Positions 1-7,975 of a stretch of 64,000 nucleotides of DNA are shown here, one piece after another. Source of the stretch: Hwanghaeella grinnelliae. GTDB lineage: Bacteria > Pseudomonadota > Alphaproteobacteria > UBA8366 > Aestuariispiraceae. A program made the position numbers and the translations under genes. Below the pieces are notes generated by a model. That model was not told where the DNA came from. It was given only the letters and a program-made list of their open reading frames with translations, and searched no databases. Where the stretch lies: positions 1,612,001 to 1,676,000 of the forward strand of contig NZ_SADE01000001.1 of NCBI RefSeq assembly GCF_004005845.1, given 5' to 3'. Numbering within the stretch: the stretch's first letter is position 1; every line of letters starts with the position of its first letter.

Positions 1-800
1 TAGCCGTTCAGGCCGAAATGGTCGGCCCGCGCAGTTTCGCCGACGACCAGAATGACCAGGTCATGCGCCTCATCCTCGGTCGGAATGGCCGCATCGGTCA
101 GGCGCGTTTCCACAAGATGGTTCGCGGTGTTTTCTCGGCCCTGTGTTAAGGCGAATTTGCCTGCCGAATAGATCGGATATGTCGGGTTGCTGTAATAGCG
201 CAGCGGTTTGTGTTCCCGAAAGTAGCTGGCATAGGTGTCGGAAAAGGGCGCCATCACCGCGATGGCAAACACCAGTGACCCTGCCGCCGACGCCAAAAGT
301 TTGATTTGCCTGCGCGGAAGACTGACCGGGCGCAGGGGGATGAGCCAAAGGAGCGCCGACGGCAAAATTCCGAGCAATAAAAACCGTATCCCAAAAGTGG
401 CGGTGATGAGGTCACCCGCCTCATCCATATCGGTACCCAGCGCATTGCGGATCATTTCCGTGTCGATGGCGATTCCCATCGTGTCGGAGAAATGGCCCGC
501 GGCTGCGGCCAACAGGATTAAAACCGTTCCAACCACGCGTATCGGCAGGAAGAATGAAAAGATTGAGATGACCAGGGCCATGACGCAAGTGAGCACCACG
601 GCTGCCGAGGTCAGAAAAGCGGCTTGTTCAGCAAGGGGATAGACGGCCTCCGTCTCTTGGAAAAACCGGATGTTCCCGGTTGCTGTCAAGAACAAGGCGA
701 TGATGCAGACCAGCGTGACGTGGCCCGCCTTTGGGAAACGAGACAAAGGGGTACTTTCTATTCGAACCGTAAAGGGGATACGGGCACCGCTGATGGCCAT
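1..800 (-). CDS. eptA: Lipid A phosphoethanolamine transferase, EptA-type, 3'-truncated by window edge
   Basis: An open frame runs on the minus strand from an ATG at 800 off the left edge, so only about 266 N-terminal residues are present. The N-terminal part holds several hydrophobic segments (for example around residues 25-40, 60-80 and 85-105). After these comes the periplasmic linker with the family signature FREHKPLRYYSNPTYPIYS, then LVILVVGETARADHFGLNGY, the start of the sulfatase-like catalytic domain whose Thr nucleophile would lie beyond the edge. EptA enzymes move phosphoethanolamine from phosphatidylethanolamine to lipid A in the inner membrane, often giving polymyxin resistance. 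There is no in-frame ATG further upstream, because a TAG comes first. It lies 82 bp downstream of the iron-sulfur gene on the same strand and may be transcribed separately. Confidence 0.85.
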   Translation of the reverse strand, partial: MAISGARIPFTVRIESTPLSRFPKAGHVTLVCIIALFLTATGNIRFFQETEAVYPLAEQAAFLTSAAVVLTCVMALVISIFSFFLPIRVVGTVLILLAAAAGHFSDTMGIAIDTEMIRNALGTDMDEAGDLITATFGIRFLLLGILPSALLWLIPLRPVSLPRRQIKLLASAAGSLVFAIAVMAPFSDTYASYFREHKPLRYYSNPTYPIYSAGKFALTQGRENTANHLVETRLTDAAIPTEDEAHDLVILVVGETARADHFGLNG

Positions 801-882
801 GCCAAAGCGATCCTGTAGACTTGTTCTTGGTAACTAAGCCGGAATTCTTACCGGAACCTGACAAGTCTGTGCGGACGGGATG

Positions 883-1677
883 TTATTTTTCGCCGCTCAA
901 CCGAAATGTCTGCAGGACGGAGCGCCGCTTCAGCCCCGCAATGCCGGCAGTGGGGTTCAATCCGATCGGACAGTGTTCCACGCAGCTTCCGTGACTGTGA
1001 CAGGAATGGCAGCCGCCGGCGGCGGAAACCTTTTTCATCGTTTCCCGCTTTTCCGCGTGACGCTCGTCGTTGACCAGGGTCCAGGCCCGGTTCAAGGCCG
1101 CCGGGCCAAGATAATCCTCGTCCCAAGTCACGACATCGCAGGCGGAATAACAAACCGCGCAATTGATGCATTCAATCCCGGCATCCACGGCTTTCCGTCC
1201 GGGGCTTTCCGGATCGATACGGGCCAAAGGCCCAGTGCGGTCCGTTTTACCGGCAAACCGGCCGCCCGCTTGCTGCCACTTTTCGAAGAATGCGGACATG
1301 TCGGCCGCAAGATCCTTGATCCGCGGCAGGTTGCGCAGCGGTTCGATCGTCAGTGACCGTTCTTTCCCGATCACTTTGGAAACATGGGTGCGGCAGGTCC
1401 AACGCGGCTTGCCGTTGACGGTCATGGCGCAGGACCCGCAGACACCGACGCGGCAGGCGAAGCGATAGGACAGGGCCGGGTCCGCGTTGCGTTGGATCCA
1501 GGTGACGATGTCCAGAACCGTTTGGTTTTCCCGTCTTGGGACTTGGAATTCCTCGTATCTGTTTTCTGGTCCCTTTCCGCGAGAGACACGCACGGTCAGG
1601 TAATCGCCCAAGGGGACGTCAGGCTTGGTGCGATCAGGCTCTGTGCTATCAGGCTGGGGAGCTGTGCCGGTTTCCAT
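883..1677 (-). CDS. Orphan SdhB/FrdB-like iron-sulfur subunit
   Basis: A 264-residue ferredoxin-type protein. The N-terminal 2Fe-2S domain carries CRVGVCGSCAMTVNG followed by a further Cys (RWTC). The C-terminal helical domain has CINCAVCYSAC and CHSCHSHGSCVEHCPIGLNP, the usual ligands for the 4Fe-4S and 3Fe-4S clusters of succinate dehydrogenase/fumarate reductase. This subunit normally passes electrons between an FAD subunit and a quinone-binding membrane anchor. Neither partner is adjacent: upstream on the same strand is a thioesterase and downstream is eptA. It may serve another flavoprotein, for example the divergently placed OYE, but that is inference. The N-terminus is a poorly conserved Pro/Asp-rich stretch. 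The DNA there has a 15-bp imperfect tandem repeat. Confidence 0.85.
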   Translation of the reverse strand: METGTAPQPDSTEPDRTKPDVPLGDYLTVRVSRGKGPENRYEEFQVPRRENQTVLDIVTWIQRNADPALSYRFACRVGVCGSCAMTVNGKPRWTCRTHVSKVIGKERSLTIEPLRNLPRIKDLAADMSAFFEKWQQAGGRFAGKTDRTGPLARIDPESPGRKAVDAGIECINCAVCYSACDVVTWDEDYLGPAALNRAWTLVNDERHAEKRETMKKVSAAGGCHSCHSHGSCVEHCPIGLNPTAGIAGLKRRSVLQTFRLSGEK

Positions 1678-1761
1678 ATGTATTGCTTCTCGTGACCGAT
1701 GAAAGCGCGTTTACGCGGCGCCGGGCCGAATGCCGGGCAGCGCCGCCTTCGGGTTCAACGG

Positions 1762-2214
1762 TCAGTCGATCGTGTCCACCGTAATGGTATGTTTAGCGGC
1801 TTTCTGGGTTTGCTCATCGGGCAGGGGGACTGTCTTGCCGTTTTTCAGGCTGGCCTGCACGGCCGTGACATCGCTGGTCGCGACCAGATCGCCGGTTTCG
1901 ACATCGAACATCCGGTGCAGAAAGCGGAAATGCTTCTTGCCGACGGCGATGAAGCCGCTTTCGATGCGGACAAGTTCACCGCCGCGAAGCTCCCGCACGT
2001 ATTGGAAAACCTGACGGACCACGGCGATGCGGCGGCCGTCGGACTTGATTGTGCGGGGCGTGATCCCGATGGCATGCATCAGAAACCACGTCGCCTGATC
2101 GAAACGCTCGATATACAGGCGTGAATTCATGCTCGATTCCGGGTCGTATTCAGCGGCCAGCACCGCACCCTTGAAGGTCTCTACCCAGCTTCCGCCGTTT
2201 TCCTTCTCACTCAT
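1762..2214 (-). CDS. Hot-dog fold acyl-CoA thioesterase (4HBT/YbgC-like)
   Basis: A 150-residue protein with the layout of single-domain hot-dog thioesterases. The pattern DPESSMNSRLYIERFDQATWFLM fits the Asp and central helix region of 4-hydroxybenzoyl-CoA thioesterase relatives, followed by beta strands (VVRQVFQYVRELRGGELVRIES and LHRMFDVETGDLVATSDVTAV). Such enzymes hydrolyse acyl- or aroyl-CoA thioesters in the cytosol. It lies upstream of the iron-sulfur gene on the same strand and is divergent from the OYE gene across a 150-bp region that holds an AT-rich palindrome. Because the same palindrome occurs beside the gentisate/ABC cluster, gentisyl-CoA or another aroyl-CoA is a reasonable substrate guess. 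It is not shown by the sequence. Confidence 0.75.
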   Translation of the reverse strand: MSEKENGGSWVETFKGAVLAAEYDPESSMNSRLYIERFDQATWFLMHAIGITPRTIKSDGRRIAVVRQVFQYVRELRGGELVRIESGFIAVGKKHFRFLHRMFDVETGDLVATSDVTAVQASLKNGKTVPLPDEQTQKAAKHTITVDTID

Positions 2215-2331
2215 TTTCTTTCCTCACCGGCTGATTTGGTGTCGGTTTCTCGTTCCCGTCAGTTTAACGCCAGGGACTAGCGTACCGCCATTTAAATCCG
2301 GGACCATTGCGCCCGAAAACAATTTCATCTA

Positions 2332-2352
2332 TAAATATTTTATATATAAAGT
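2332..2352. promoter_or_regulatory. AT-rich palindromic operator candidate upstream of the OYE gene
   Basis: The perfect palindrome TTTATATATAAA lies at 2339-2350 in the divergent region between the thioesterase and OYE genes. Its 19-bp surrounding sequence recurs inverted at about 15411-15429. The palindrome ends 14 bp before the OYE ATG, so a bound regulator would block initiation. Part of it also resembles a -10 element. The size and symmetry suit a MarR-type dimer; the protein is not identified. Confidence 0.55.
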
Positions 2353-2364
2353 AAATGGTGCGCT

Positions 2365-3813
2365 ATGTGGAAACCTCCTCAGAAAATCCAATTCCAGGCC
2401 GATCCCGGCCCGTCGCCGACCGAAGCCGAAGCGGCTGGCTCCCTGCTGTTTTCGCCGATCAGGCATGGCTGTTTTGCCTTGGAAACACGAACCTGGATCC
2501 CGGCCATGGTGCCATGGCGCGCAACCAATGAAGGTGAGGTCACGCGCGACGTTTTGGACTGGTACGAGGCGATGGCGAAGGGCAGGCCCGGCGGTCTTGT
2601 CCTCGAAGCGACGGGCATCCGTGACGTTCCGTCCGGTCCGCTGCTGCGCATCGGTCATGATCGGTTCATCCCCGGACTGAAGGAGTTGTCGAGCCGGGTC
2701 CGCGAGGCGAGCAACGGGGAAACGAAGTTGTTCATCCAGTTGATCGATTTCCTGGCCATCAAGCGGAGGCCCGATAAGGAGAAATTCATCCGGCGCTTCC
2801 TGGCCGTGACCGACGACCTGCGGTCGCGCATCGGCGGTTCGGAATGGCCTGATGACAAGGTTCGGGATCACCTGCTGGAAATGCCGGACGAAGACCTGGA
2901 TGCGGTTTTGGACGAACGGACGCGGGAATCCCTGCGCATGGGCTATCGCGAGCGGGTGACCGACATGGACCTGCCGCATATCGCGGATCTGCCTACTGTT
3001 TTGCCGGACCTGTTCGCGCTGGCCGCGCAACGCGCCAAGGCGGCCGATATCGACGGTGTCGAACTGCACTATGCCCATGCCTATACGATGGCTTCGTTCC
3101 TGTCCGCGAAGAACACGCGGGAAGACGGTTACGGGGGATCGCGGGAAAACCGAGTGCGCCTGCCGTTGGAGGTGTTCCGTGCCGTGCGGGACGCCGTCGG
3201 GGAAGACTATCCCGTCGGTTGCCGGTTTCTGGCGGACGAATGCATCGATGGTGGTGGCACTGTCGAAGATGCGGCTTACTTCGGGACCGAGTTTGCGCGG
3301 GCCGGGATGGATTTCTTGTCGACCTCGCGCGGCGGTAAGTTCGACGATGCGAAGCAGCCCGGCGTGGGGCAGGCGGCCTATCCGTATACCGGGCGCAGCG
3401 GCTATGAGTGCATGCCGCAATATATCTCAGACGCATTCGGACCGTTCGGTCGGAATATCGAGCCGACCGCCGCGGTTCGCGACGCGGTCCGGGCGGCGGG
3501 TTTCGAAACGCCGGTCATCGTGACCGGCGGTATTCATGGTTTCCGGCAGGCGGAAGACATTCTGCAAGCCGGCAAGGCAGATGTGATCGGGTCCGCGCGC
3601 CAGGCGCTGGCCGATCCGGTCTGGTTTCGGAAGGTCCGTCTGGGGCGGGGCAACGAAGTCCGGGTCTGCGAATACACGAATTACTGCGAAGGCCTGGACC
3701 AGAAACACAAGATGGTCACCTGTAAGCTTTGGGATCGGATAGATCTAGAACCGGATACGCCGCGTACACCGGATGGAAAGCGCCGGACCATCGCCCCCGC
3801 CTGGGAGGAGTAA
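2365..3813 (+). CDS. Old Yellow Enzyme-family NADH:flavin oxidoreductase
   Basis: A 482-residue FMN TIM-barrel protein. The N-terminal family start is LLFSPIRHGCFALETRTWIPAM. Near the middle are the substrate-binding histidine pair and following motif (GVELHYAHAYTMASFLSAKNTREDGYGGSRENR), and near the end the phosphate-binding strand (PVIVTGGIHGF...IGSARQALADP). A charged insertion of about 60 residues precedes the histidine motif. The tail CEYTNYCEGLDQKHKMVTC keeps three cysteine positions of the iron-sulfur loop of 2,4-dienoyl-CoA-reductase relatives but has Thr where the second Cys is expected, so a 4Fe-4S cluster is doubtful. OYE domains reduce activated C=C bonds; in 2-aminobenzoyl-CoA monooxygenase/reductase such a domain is fused to a flavin monooxygenase. 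The ATG at 2365 has a weak ribosome site. An SDR gene follows after 34 bp. Confidence 0.85.
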   Translation: MWKPPQKIQFQADPGPSPTEAEAAGSLLFSPIRHGCFALETRTWIPAMVPWRATNEGEVTRDVLDWYEAMAKGRPGGLVLEATGIRDVPSGPLLRIGHDRFIPGLKELSSRVREASNGETKLFIQLIDFLAIKRRPDKEKFIRRFLAVTDDLRSRIGGSEWPDDKVRDHLLEMPDEDLDAVLDERTRESLRMGYRERVTDMDLPHIADLPTVLPDLFALAAQRAKAADIDGVELHYAHAYTMASFLSAKNTREDGYGGSRENRVRLPLEVFRAVRDAVGEDYPVGCRFLADECIDGGGTVEDAAYFGTEFARAGMDFLSTSRGGKFDDAKQPGVGQAAYPYTGRSGYECMPQYISDAFGPFGRNIEPTAAVRDAVRAAGFETPVIVTGGIHGFRQAEDILQAGKADVIGSARQALADPVWFRKVRLGRGNEVRVCEYTNYCEGLDQKHKMVTCKLWDRIDLEPDTPRTPDGKRRTIAPAWEE

Positions 3814-3847
3814 CCCGCCGGCGCGGAACGGGACGGAGGTGGCCGAT

Positions 3848-4597
3848 ATGAGCGGCCTGTTGCCGAGTTTCGGCGTTGGAATCAGGGCCGCCGTCATCGG
3901 GGCAAACGGCGGCATCGGCGCCGCTGTGGTGGAACTGCTTGCGGCCGACCCTGACGTTGAGGTGGTGTATGCCTATTCCCGGTCCAGCGGGGGGTTGGAC
4001 GGTGCCAAAATCCGAACAGGCCACATCGATATCCAGTCCGAAACAAGCATAGAACAAGCTGCGGCGGGGACTGCTGAACAGCCGCTGCATCTCGTCTTCA
4101 TGGCGACCGGTTTGCTGCATGACGACGCGCGCGACCTTTCTCCTGAGAAATCCTGGAGGGCGCTGAATCCATCCGCGATGGCGGCCTCTTACGCGATAAA
4201 CACCATCGGCCCGGCGCTGGTCGCGAAACACTTTCTGCCGCGCTTGGACAAGAAAAGGCGGGCCGCCTTTTCCGCGATTTCCGCCAGGGTTGGCAGCATA
4301 TCGGATAACCAGCTAGGCGGTTGGTACAGCTATCGCGCCTCCAAGGCGGCTCTGAATCAAGTGATCAAGACCTGCGCGATCGAACTGGCTCGTAAAAATC
4401 CATCTGCGCTCTGCGTCGGGCTGCATCCGGGCACCGTGGATACCGGGCTGTCGAAACCGTTTCAGCGTGGGGTCCCGTCAGAAAAGCTTTTCACGCCCGA
4501 CTATTCGGCGCGCGCCATGCTTGGTGTGCTCGACGGCATCGACGCGCGGCAAAGCGGCAGCCTGTTCGCCTGGGACGGGCAGAAAATCCCCTTTTAA
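3848..4597 (+). CDS. SDR-family oxidoreductase (C-factor/CsgA-like)
   Basis: A 249-residue Rossmann-fold protein. The nucleotide motif is VIGANGGIGAAV near the N-terminus, and the catalytic Ser and Tyr-x3-Lys fall in SAISARVGSISDN and YSYRASKAAL. The C-terminal GLHPGTVDTGLSKPF is typical of the C-factor branch of short-chain dehydrogenases. Start ATG 3848 is chosen because GGAGG lies 8 nt upstream; a longer frame would begin inside the OYE gene. It probably shares the OYE transcript. The substrate cannot be told, but co-transcription suggests a carbonyl or alcohol formed from a ring-reduced or aliphatic intermediate. Confidence 0.8.
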   Translation: MSGLLPSFGVGIRAAVIGANGGIGAAVVELLAADPDVEVVYAYSRSSGGLDGAKIRTGHIDIQSETSIEQAAAGTAEQPLHLVFMATGLLHDDARDLSPEKSWRALNPSAMAASYAINTIGPALVAKHFLPRLDKKRRAAFSAISARVGSISDNQLGGWYSYRASKAALNQVIKTCAIELARKNPSALCVGLHPGTVDTGLSKPFQRGVPSEKLFTPDYSARAMLGVLDGIDARQSGSLFAWDGQKIPF

Positions 4598-4615
4598 GGC
4601 GGTACCCGTTCCGCG

Positions 4616-5581
4616 TTACCTGGAGTGTGACGCTGCGGATTTCGATTTCGGCGTTTGCCTGACGGAGACGATCCCCGCGAGGACGATCAACGCGATGCCT
4701 GCCAGGGAGAGCGTTCCTGGCACCTCGCCGAACCAAAGCAGGCCCCAGATGGTGGAAAAGGCCACATAGGCAAAGTCGAAAGTGCCGATGACGGAAGGCG
4801 GCGCGTTCTGATAGGCGACGGCGGCGCCGATACTCCCGATCAGAATAGACCCGGCCAGCAGTCCCATGGTCAGCCAATCCAGCCCGTTCATCGCGGCCCA
4901 GGGGGCCAGCAGGCCGCTCGGTTCCGGATCCCCTTCCGGGGACGCTCCCCACGTTACGGTCAGTGCGGTTGCCGCCAGTCCGACGATAATGAAAGCGAGG
5001 TTCAGGTGGAGGGACAAGACGAGTGGGTTTTCCGCGCGGCATTTCGTTCGGGTCAACAGCATGGCGCCCCCATAGAGCATGGCCGCGACCAGGGGCAACA
5101 GGGCGTGGATGCCGAACCCGTCAGCATCGGGACGTAAAATCAACAGGACGCCGACAAACCCGGCGCTTACCGCGACCCATCCCAAGGTGGTTATCCTATC
5201 GCCGGTGAACAGCGCCGCGAACAAGGTGATGAACAAGGGCAGCGTATAGTAGGCAGCCGCGGCGACGGAAAGCTGAAGATGGGGCAGGGAAGCGTAGTAG
5301 CACACCCACATTGCGACCAGCATCAGGCTGCGCAATGCCACCCAACCAGGATTGCCGGGCAGCAGTCCATGCGAATGATTGGTCGTGCGCAGGATTGCCA
5401 GCAGAACCGGCACCGCGATGATTGATCGCAAGACGAAAACCTGCCAAAGCGCGAAATGGCCGCTTGTCAGCTTGATCGCCGCGTCGCCGAGGGAAAGGGC
5501 GAAGACCGTGAAGACAATGGTGCCTACCGCAAGCGGCAGATTGTCTTCGGCGGATCGGAAGACGCCGGTTCGTCCCGTCAT
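4616..5581 (-). CDS. DMT-superfamily EamA transporter
   Basis: A 321-residue integral membrane protein with about ten hydrophobic helices arranged as two EamA repeats (for example FTVFALSLGDAAIKL in repeat one and FDFAYVAFSTIWGLLWFGEVP in repeat two). The start at 5581 is preferred over the ATG at 5590 because AAGGA lies at proper spacing upstream. EamA proteins export amino acids, metabolites or drugs, and sequence does not fix the substrate. It is convergent with the SDR gene (18-bp gap). A beta-hydroxyacid dehydrogenase gene lies just upstream on the same strand. Confidence 0.85.
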   Translation of the reverse strand: MTGRTGVFRSAEDNLPLAVGTIVFTVFALSLGDAAIKLTSGHFALWQVFVLRSIIAVPVLLAILRTTNHSHGLLPGNPGWVALRSLMLVAMWVCYYASLPHLQLSVAAAAYYTLPLFITLFAALFTGDRITTLGWVAVSAGFVGVLLILRPDADGFGIHALLPLVAAMLYGGAMLLTRTKCRAENPLVLSLHLNLAFIIVGLAATALTVTWGASPEGDPEPSGLLAPWAAMNGLDWLTMGLLAGSILIGSIGAAVAYQNAPPSVIGTFDFAYVAFSTIWGLLWFGEVPGTLSLAGIALIVLAGIVSVRQTPKSKSAASHSR

Positions 5582-5689
5582 GTGTCCCATCCTTATTGTG
5601 CCAGGAATGGGAACATAATGGGAACAAAATTGAAAGGCAAGCGCTGGGAAGGAAGACCCTGCGGCTATCGCTGTTTCTTGGCCGACGCC

Positions 5690-6616
5690 TTATTCCTGAG
5701 GAGGGTCTTCCGGTTTATCCAAAACCTTCGCGACGACCGGCCAATAGTTTTCGCCATAGCCTTGTTCCGCGGCTTTTTCGAAGAGCTGGCGGACGTTTTC
5801 CGCCCCCGGCATCGTCACGCCGGCGCTTTTCGCCAAGTCCAGGGCGTATTCCAGATCCTTGGTCGCATACAGGGTTGAGAAGGCCTTTTCCGGAAACTCG
5901 CCGGGCAGCAGGGCTTTCATGCCGTGATTGCGGAGTGCGAAACTGTCCGCGGACCCGTTCGCCAGCGCCTTGAACAGGATTTCGCCGTCCATCCCCGATT
6001 TGCGGGCGACGCTCAGTGCCTCGGCCAGGGCGGCAACCGTTTCGAACAGGATCATATTGTTCAGGATTTTCACCATCTGGCCGGAACCCGAACCGCCGCA
6101 ATAGGTGATATCCGTCGCGAAGCAGTTCAGGATCGGCTCAACCTTCGCGAACACATCCTCAGCGCCGCCGACACTGATGGCCAAGGTGCCCTGTTCAGCC
6201 GCTTGCCTAGTGCGGGCGACCGGCGCGTCCATGTATCCCACGTTTTTCGAGGCGAACTTTTCCGCAAGTGACCGCGTCAGGTCTACCGGCGTGGTGCCGA
6301 GGTCGATGATGGTGGCCCCGGACTTTACATGCGCAAATACCCCGTTGGCTGCATTGCAGGTCTCTTCGACCTGTTTCCCGCCGGGAAGCGACATCAGGAT
6401 CAAATCCGACTGGTTGGCCAATTCGGCCAGCGATAACGCGGCCTCGACCCCTTGCGCGGTCACCCGTTTCAACCGGTCGTTGTCCAAGTCGTAGGCGATC
6501 ATGCGCGGGGCACCGATATCGTTACGGCGGACGGCCAGATTACGGCACATCGGCTCCCCCATGACTCCTAACCCGATGAAGCCGATTGTCTTTGGAGCCT
6601 TGTTGTCGGTCGTCAT
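5690..6616 (-). CDS. NAD(P)-dependent beta-hydroxyacid dehydrogenase (3-hydroxyisobutyrate dehydrogenase family)
   Basis: A 308-residue protein with the family N-terminal signature IGFIGLGVMGEPMCRNL (GxGxxG nucleotide site) and the substrate-binding stretch YMDAPVARTRQAAEQGTL. The catalytic-lysine region is GSGSGQMVKILNNMILF, where Lys sits as expected. Family members oxidise 3-hydroxyisobutyrate, tartronate semialdehyde, glyoxylate or related acids. Start ATG 6616 has AGGA eight bases upstream. It is followed by the EamA transporter on the same strand (108-bp gap) and preceded by the PhyH gene across about 210 bp. Confidence 0.85.
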   Translation of the reverse strand: MTTDNKAPKTIGFIGLGVMGEPMCRNLAVRRNDIGAPRMIAYDLDNDRLKRVTAQGVEAALSLAELANQSDLILMSLPGGKQVEETCNAANGVFAHVKSGATIIDLGTTPVDLTRSLAEKFASKNVGYMDAPVARTRQAAEQGTLAISVGGAEDVFAKVEPILNCFATDITYCGGSGSGQMVKILNNMILFETVAALAEALSVARKSGMDGEILFKALANGSADSFALRNHGMKALLPGEFPEKAFSTLYATKDLEYALDLAKSAGVTMPGAENVRQLFEKAAEQGYGENYWPVVAKVLDKPEDPPQE

Positions 6617-6824
6617 GAACAAATCCTAGAACGGGAGTAATCGGTAAACGTGTATAGGTTTTATTACAGTGATCTCCGCATATTGGCCAGGCGATTTGCC
6701 GTCATAGGGCGCGTGGCTCCGCTAAGGCCACTCTAATGCACGAAAGTTATTGAAGGCACAATGTATGTGCCTGTGTCCAACTGTGTTATGAATATGACGC
6801 CGGAGTGGGGAATGCCAGTCGATT

Positions 6825-7673
6825 TCAGCTATAAATGGCAACCGTTTTTTCCGCACCCTGCGTCATGATTTTCGCGTGTTCGGCCATTACCTCGTCGTAT
6901 AGGGCCAGTGACGCCGGTGAAAAGGCGCTTTCCGGATCCGGAATATACTCGAAATGCCGGTATGGATCGTCGCCGCAAATCGGCATTGCATAATCGCGGC
7001 CGGCATTCTGTTGCTTCATCTCCGGCGTGATATAGCGGATGACGAGGCCCATGCGGCGGTCGTCCGAGACATTCGGGCCGGATGCATGGAACATCCGCCC
7101 GTGGTGCAGGGACATCTGGCCCGGCATCAGCACGACGGGGACTGCGTCCGCTTCGTCCACCTTGACGGCCATTTCCTGTCCCCGTGACAGCAGATTGTTT
7201 TCATCGAACGTGTCCACATGCGGCAGGATCTCGTTCGTATGGGACCCCGGAACGAATTTCATGCAGCCGGACGCTTCCGTGGCGGGGGAAAGCGCGATCC
7301 ACGCCGTGACTTCCTGGTCGCCGTGACCGATCCCCCAGTAGGTCAGGTCCTGGTGCCAGGTTACGACCTTGTTCGTATGGGCTTCCTTGGTGAAAAACTC
7401 CGCCCCCCAGCACAGCAGATCCGGGCCCAGGGTCTGTTTTACGATGTCGACGATCTTCGGGTGCCGCGCAAGTTTTGCAACGGTGGGCAGGACGATATGC
7501 ACATTGGTGCGCAAGTATTTCGCCAGAGGGCGGGTAAGGTCCGCAGGCGGCGATGCCTCTATTGCTTCAAGCTCAGCCCTGATGCTTTGCGCCTCTTCCG
7601 CGGTCAGAACGTCGATCGGAAAGGCAAAACCGTCCCGCCAATAGTCGCTGCTTTTATACTCGGATGTTTGCAT
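6825..7673 (-). CDS. Phytanoyl-CoA dioxygenase (PhyH) family Fe(II)/2-oxoglutarate oxygenase
   Basis: A 282-residue protein of the double-stranded beta-helix oxygenase fold. The iron ligands are visible as the HxD motif in VVTWHQDLTYWG and the distal His in MSLHHGRMFHASGPNVSDDRR, where the following Arg would bind 2-oxoglutarate. A Trp/Phe-rich core and the phrase GCMKFVPGSHTNEILPH are typical of the family. These enzymes hydroxylate diverse small molecules and the substrate here is unknown. ATG 7673 is chosen because GGAGGAAAAAAC precedes it. It is divergent from the protease-nuclease gene, with 300 bp between the starts that hold no recognisable gene or clear operator. Confidence 0.85.
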   Translation of the reverse strand: MQTSEYKSSDYWRDGFAFPIDVLTAEEAQSIRAELEAIEASPPADLTRPLAKYLRTNVHIVLPTVAKLARHPKIVDIVKQTLGPDLLCWGAEFFTKEAHTNKVVTWHQDLTYWGIGHGDQEVTAWIALSPATEASGCMKFVPGSHTNEILPHVDTFDENNLLSRGQEMAVKVDEADAVPVVLMPGQMSLHHGRMFHASGPNVSDDRRMGLVIRYITPEMKQQNAGRDYAMPICGDDPYRHFEYIPDPESAFSPASLALYDEVMAEHAKIMTQGAEKTVAIYS

Positions 7674-7975
7674 GTTTTTTCCTCCCAATCAGTTGTCTGA
7701 CAATGCCAGATCTCACCAACATTTACAGGGGGAATCGAACACGGCCTCGGGAGCAGCGAGGCGTGACGGCAGGAAAAATAGGCACTGCCTCCCCACGCTT
7801 CTACGCGGTGATTTGGCGGGATATCGGGGTTGGTAAGATCTGCTGATTGTATTGGGATTAGCGATAATCGTACGACTGTCATAAGAGGGCGGTAATATGA
7901 TATGTTGAGCGGCAGGCCGGCGATGGACGCATCGTGAAAAAGGTCGGTCGATGGAATTCCGAGGAGGGTTTGAAC

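Noticed and set aside
235-642. Plus-strand open frame of 135 codons opposite the left-edge gene
   Set aside because: The minus strand here encodes a convincing EptA membrane region and start of catalytic domain; the plus-strand frame has no recognisable features.
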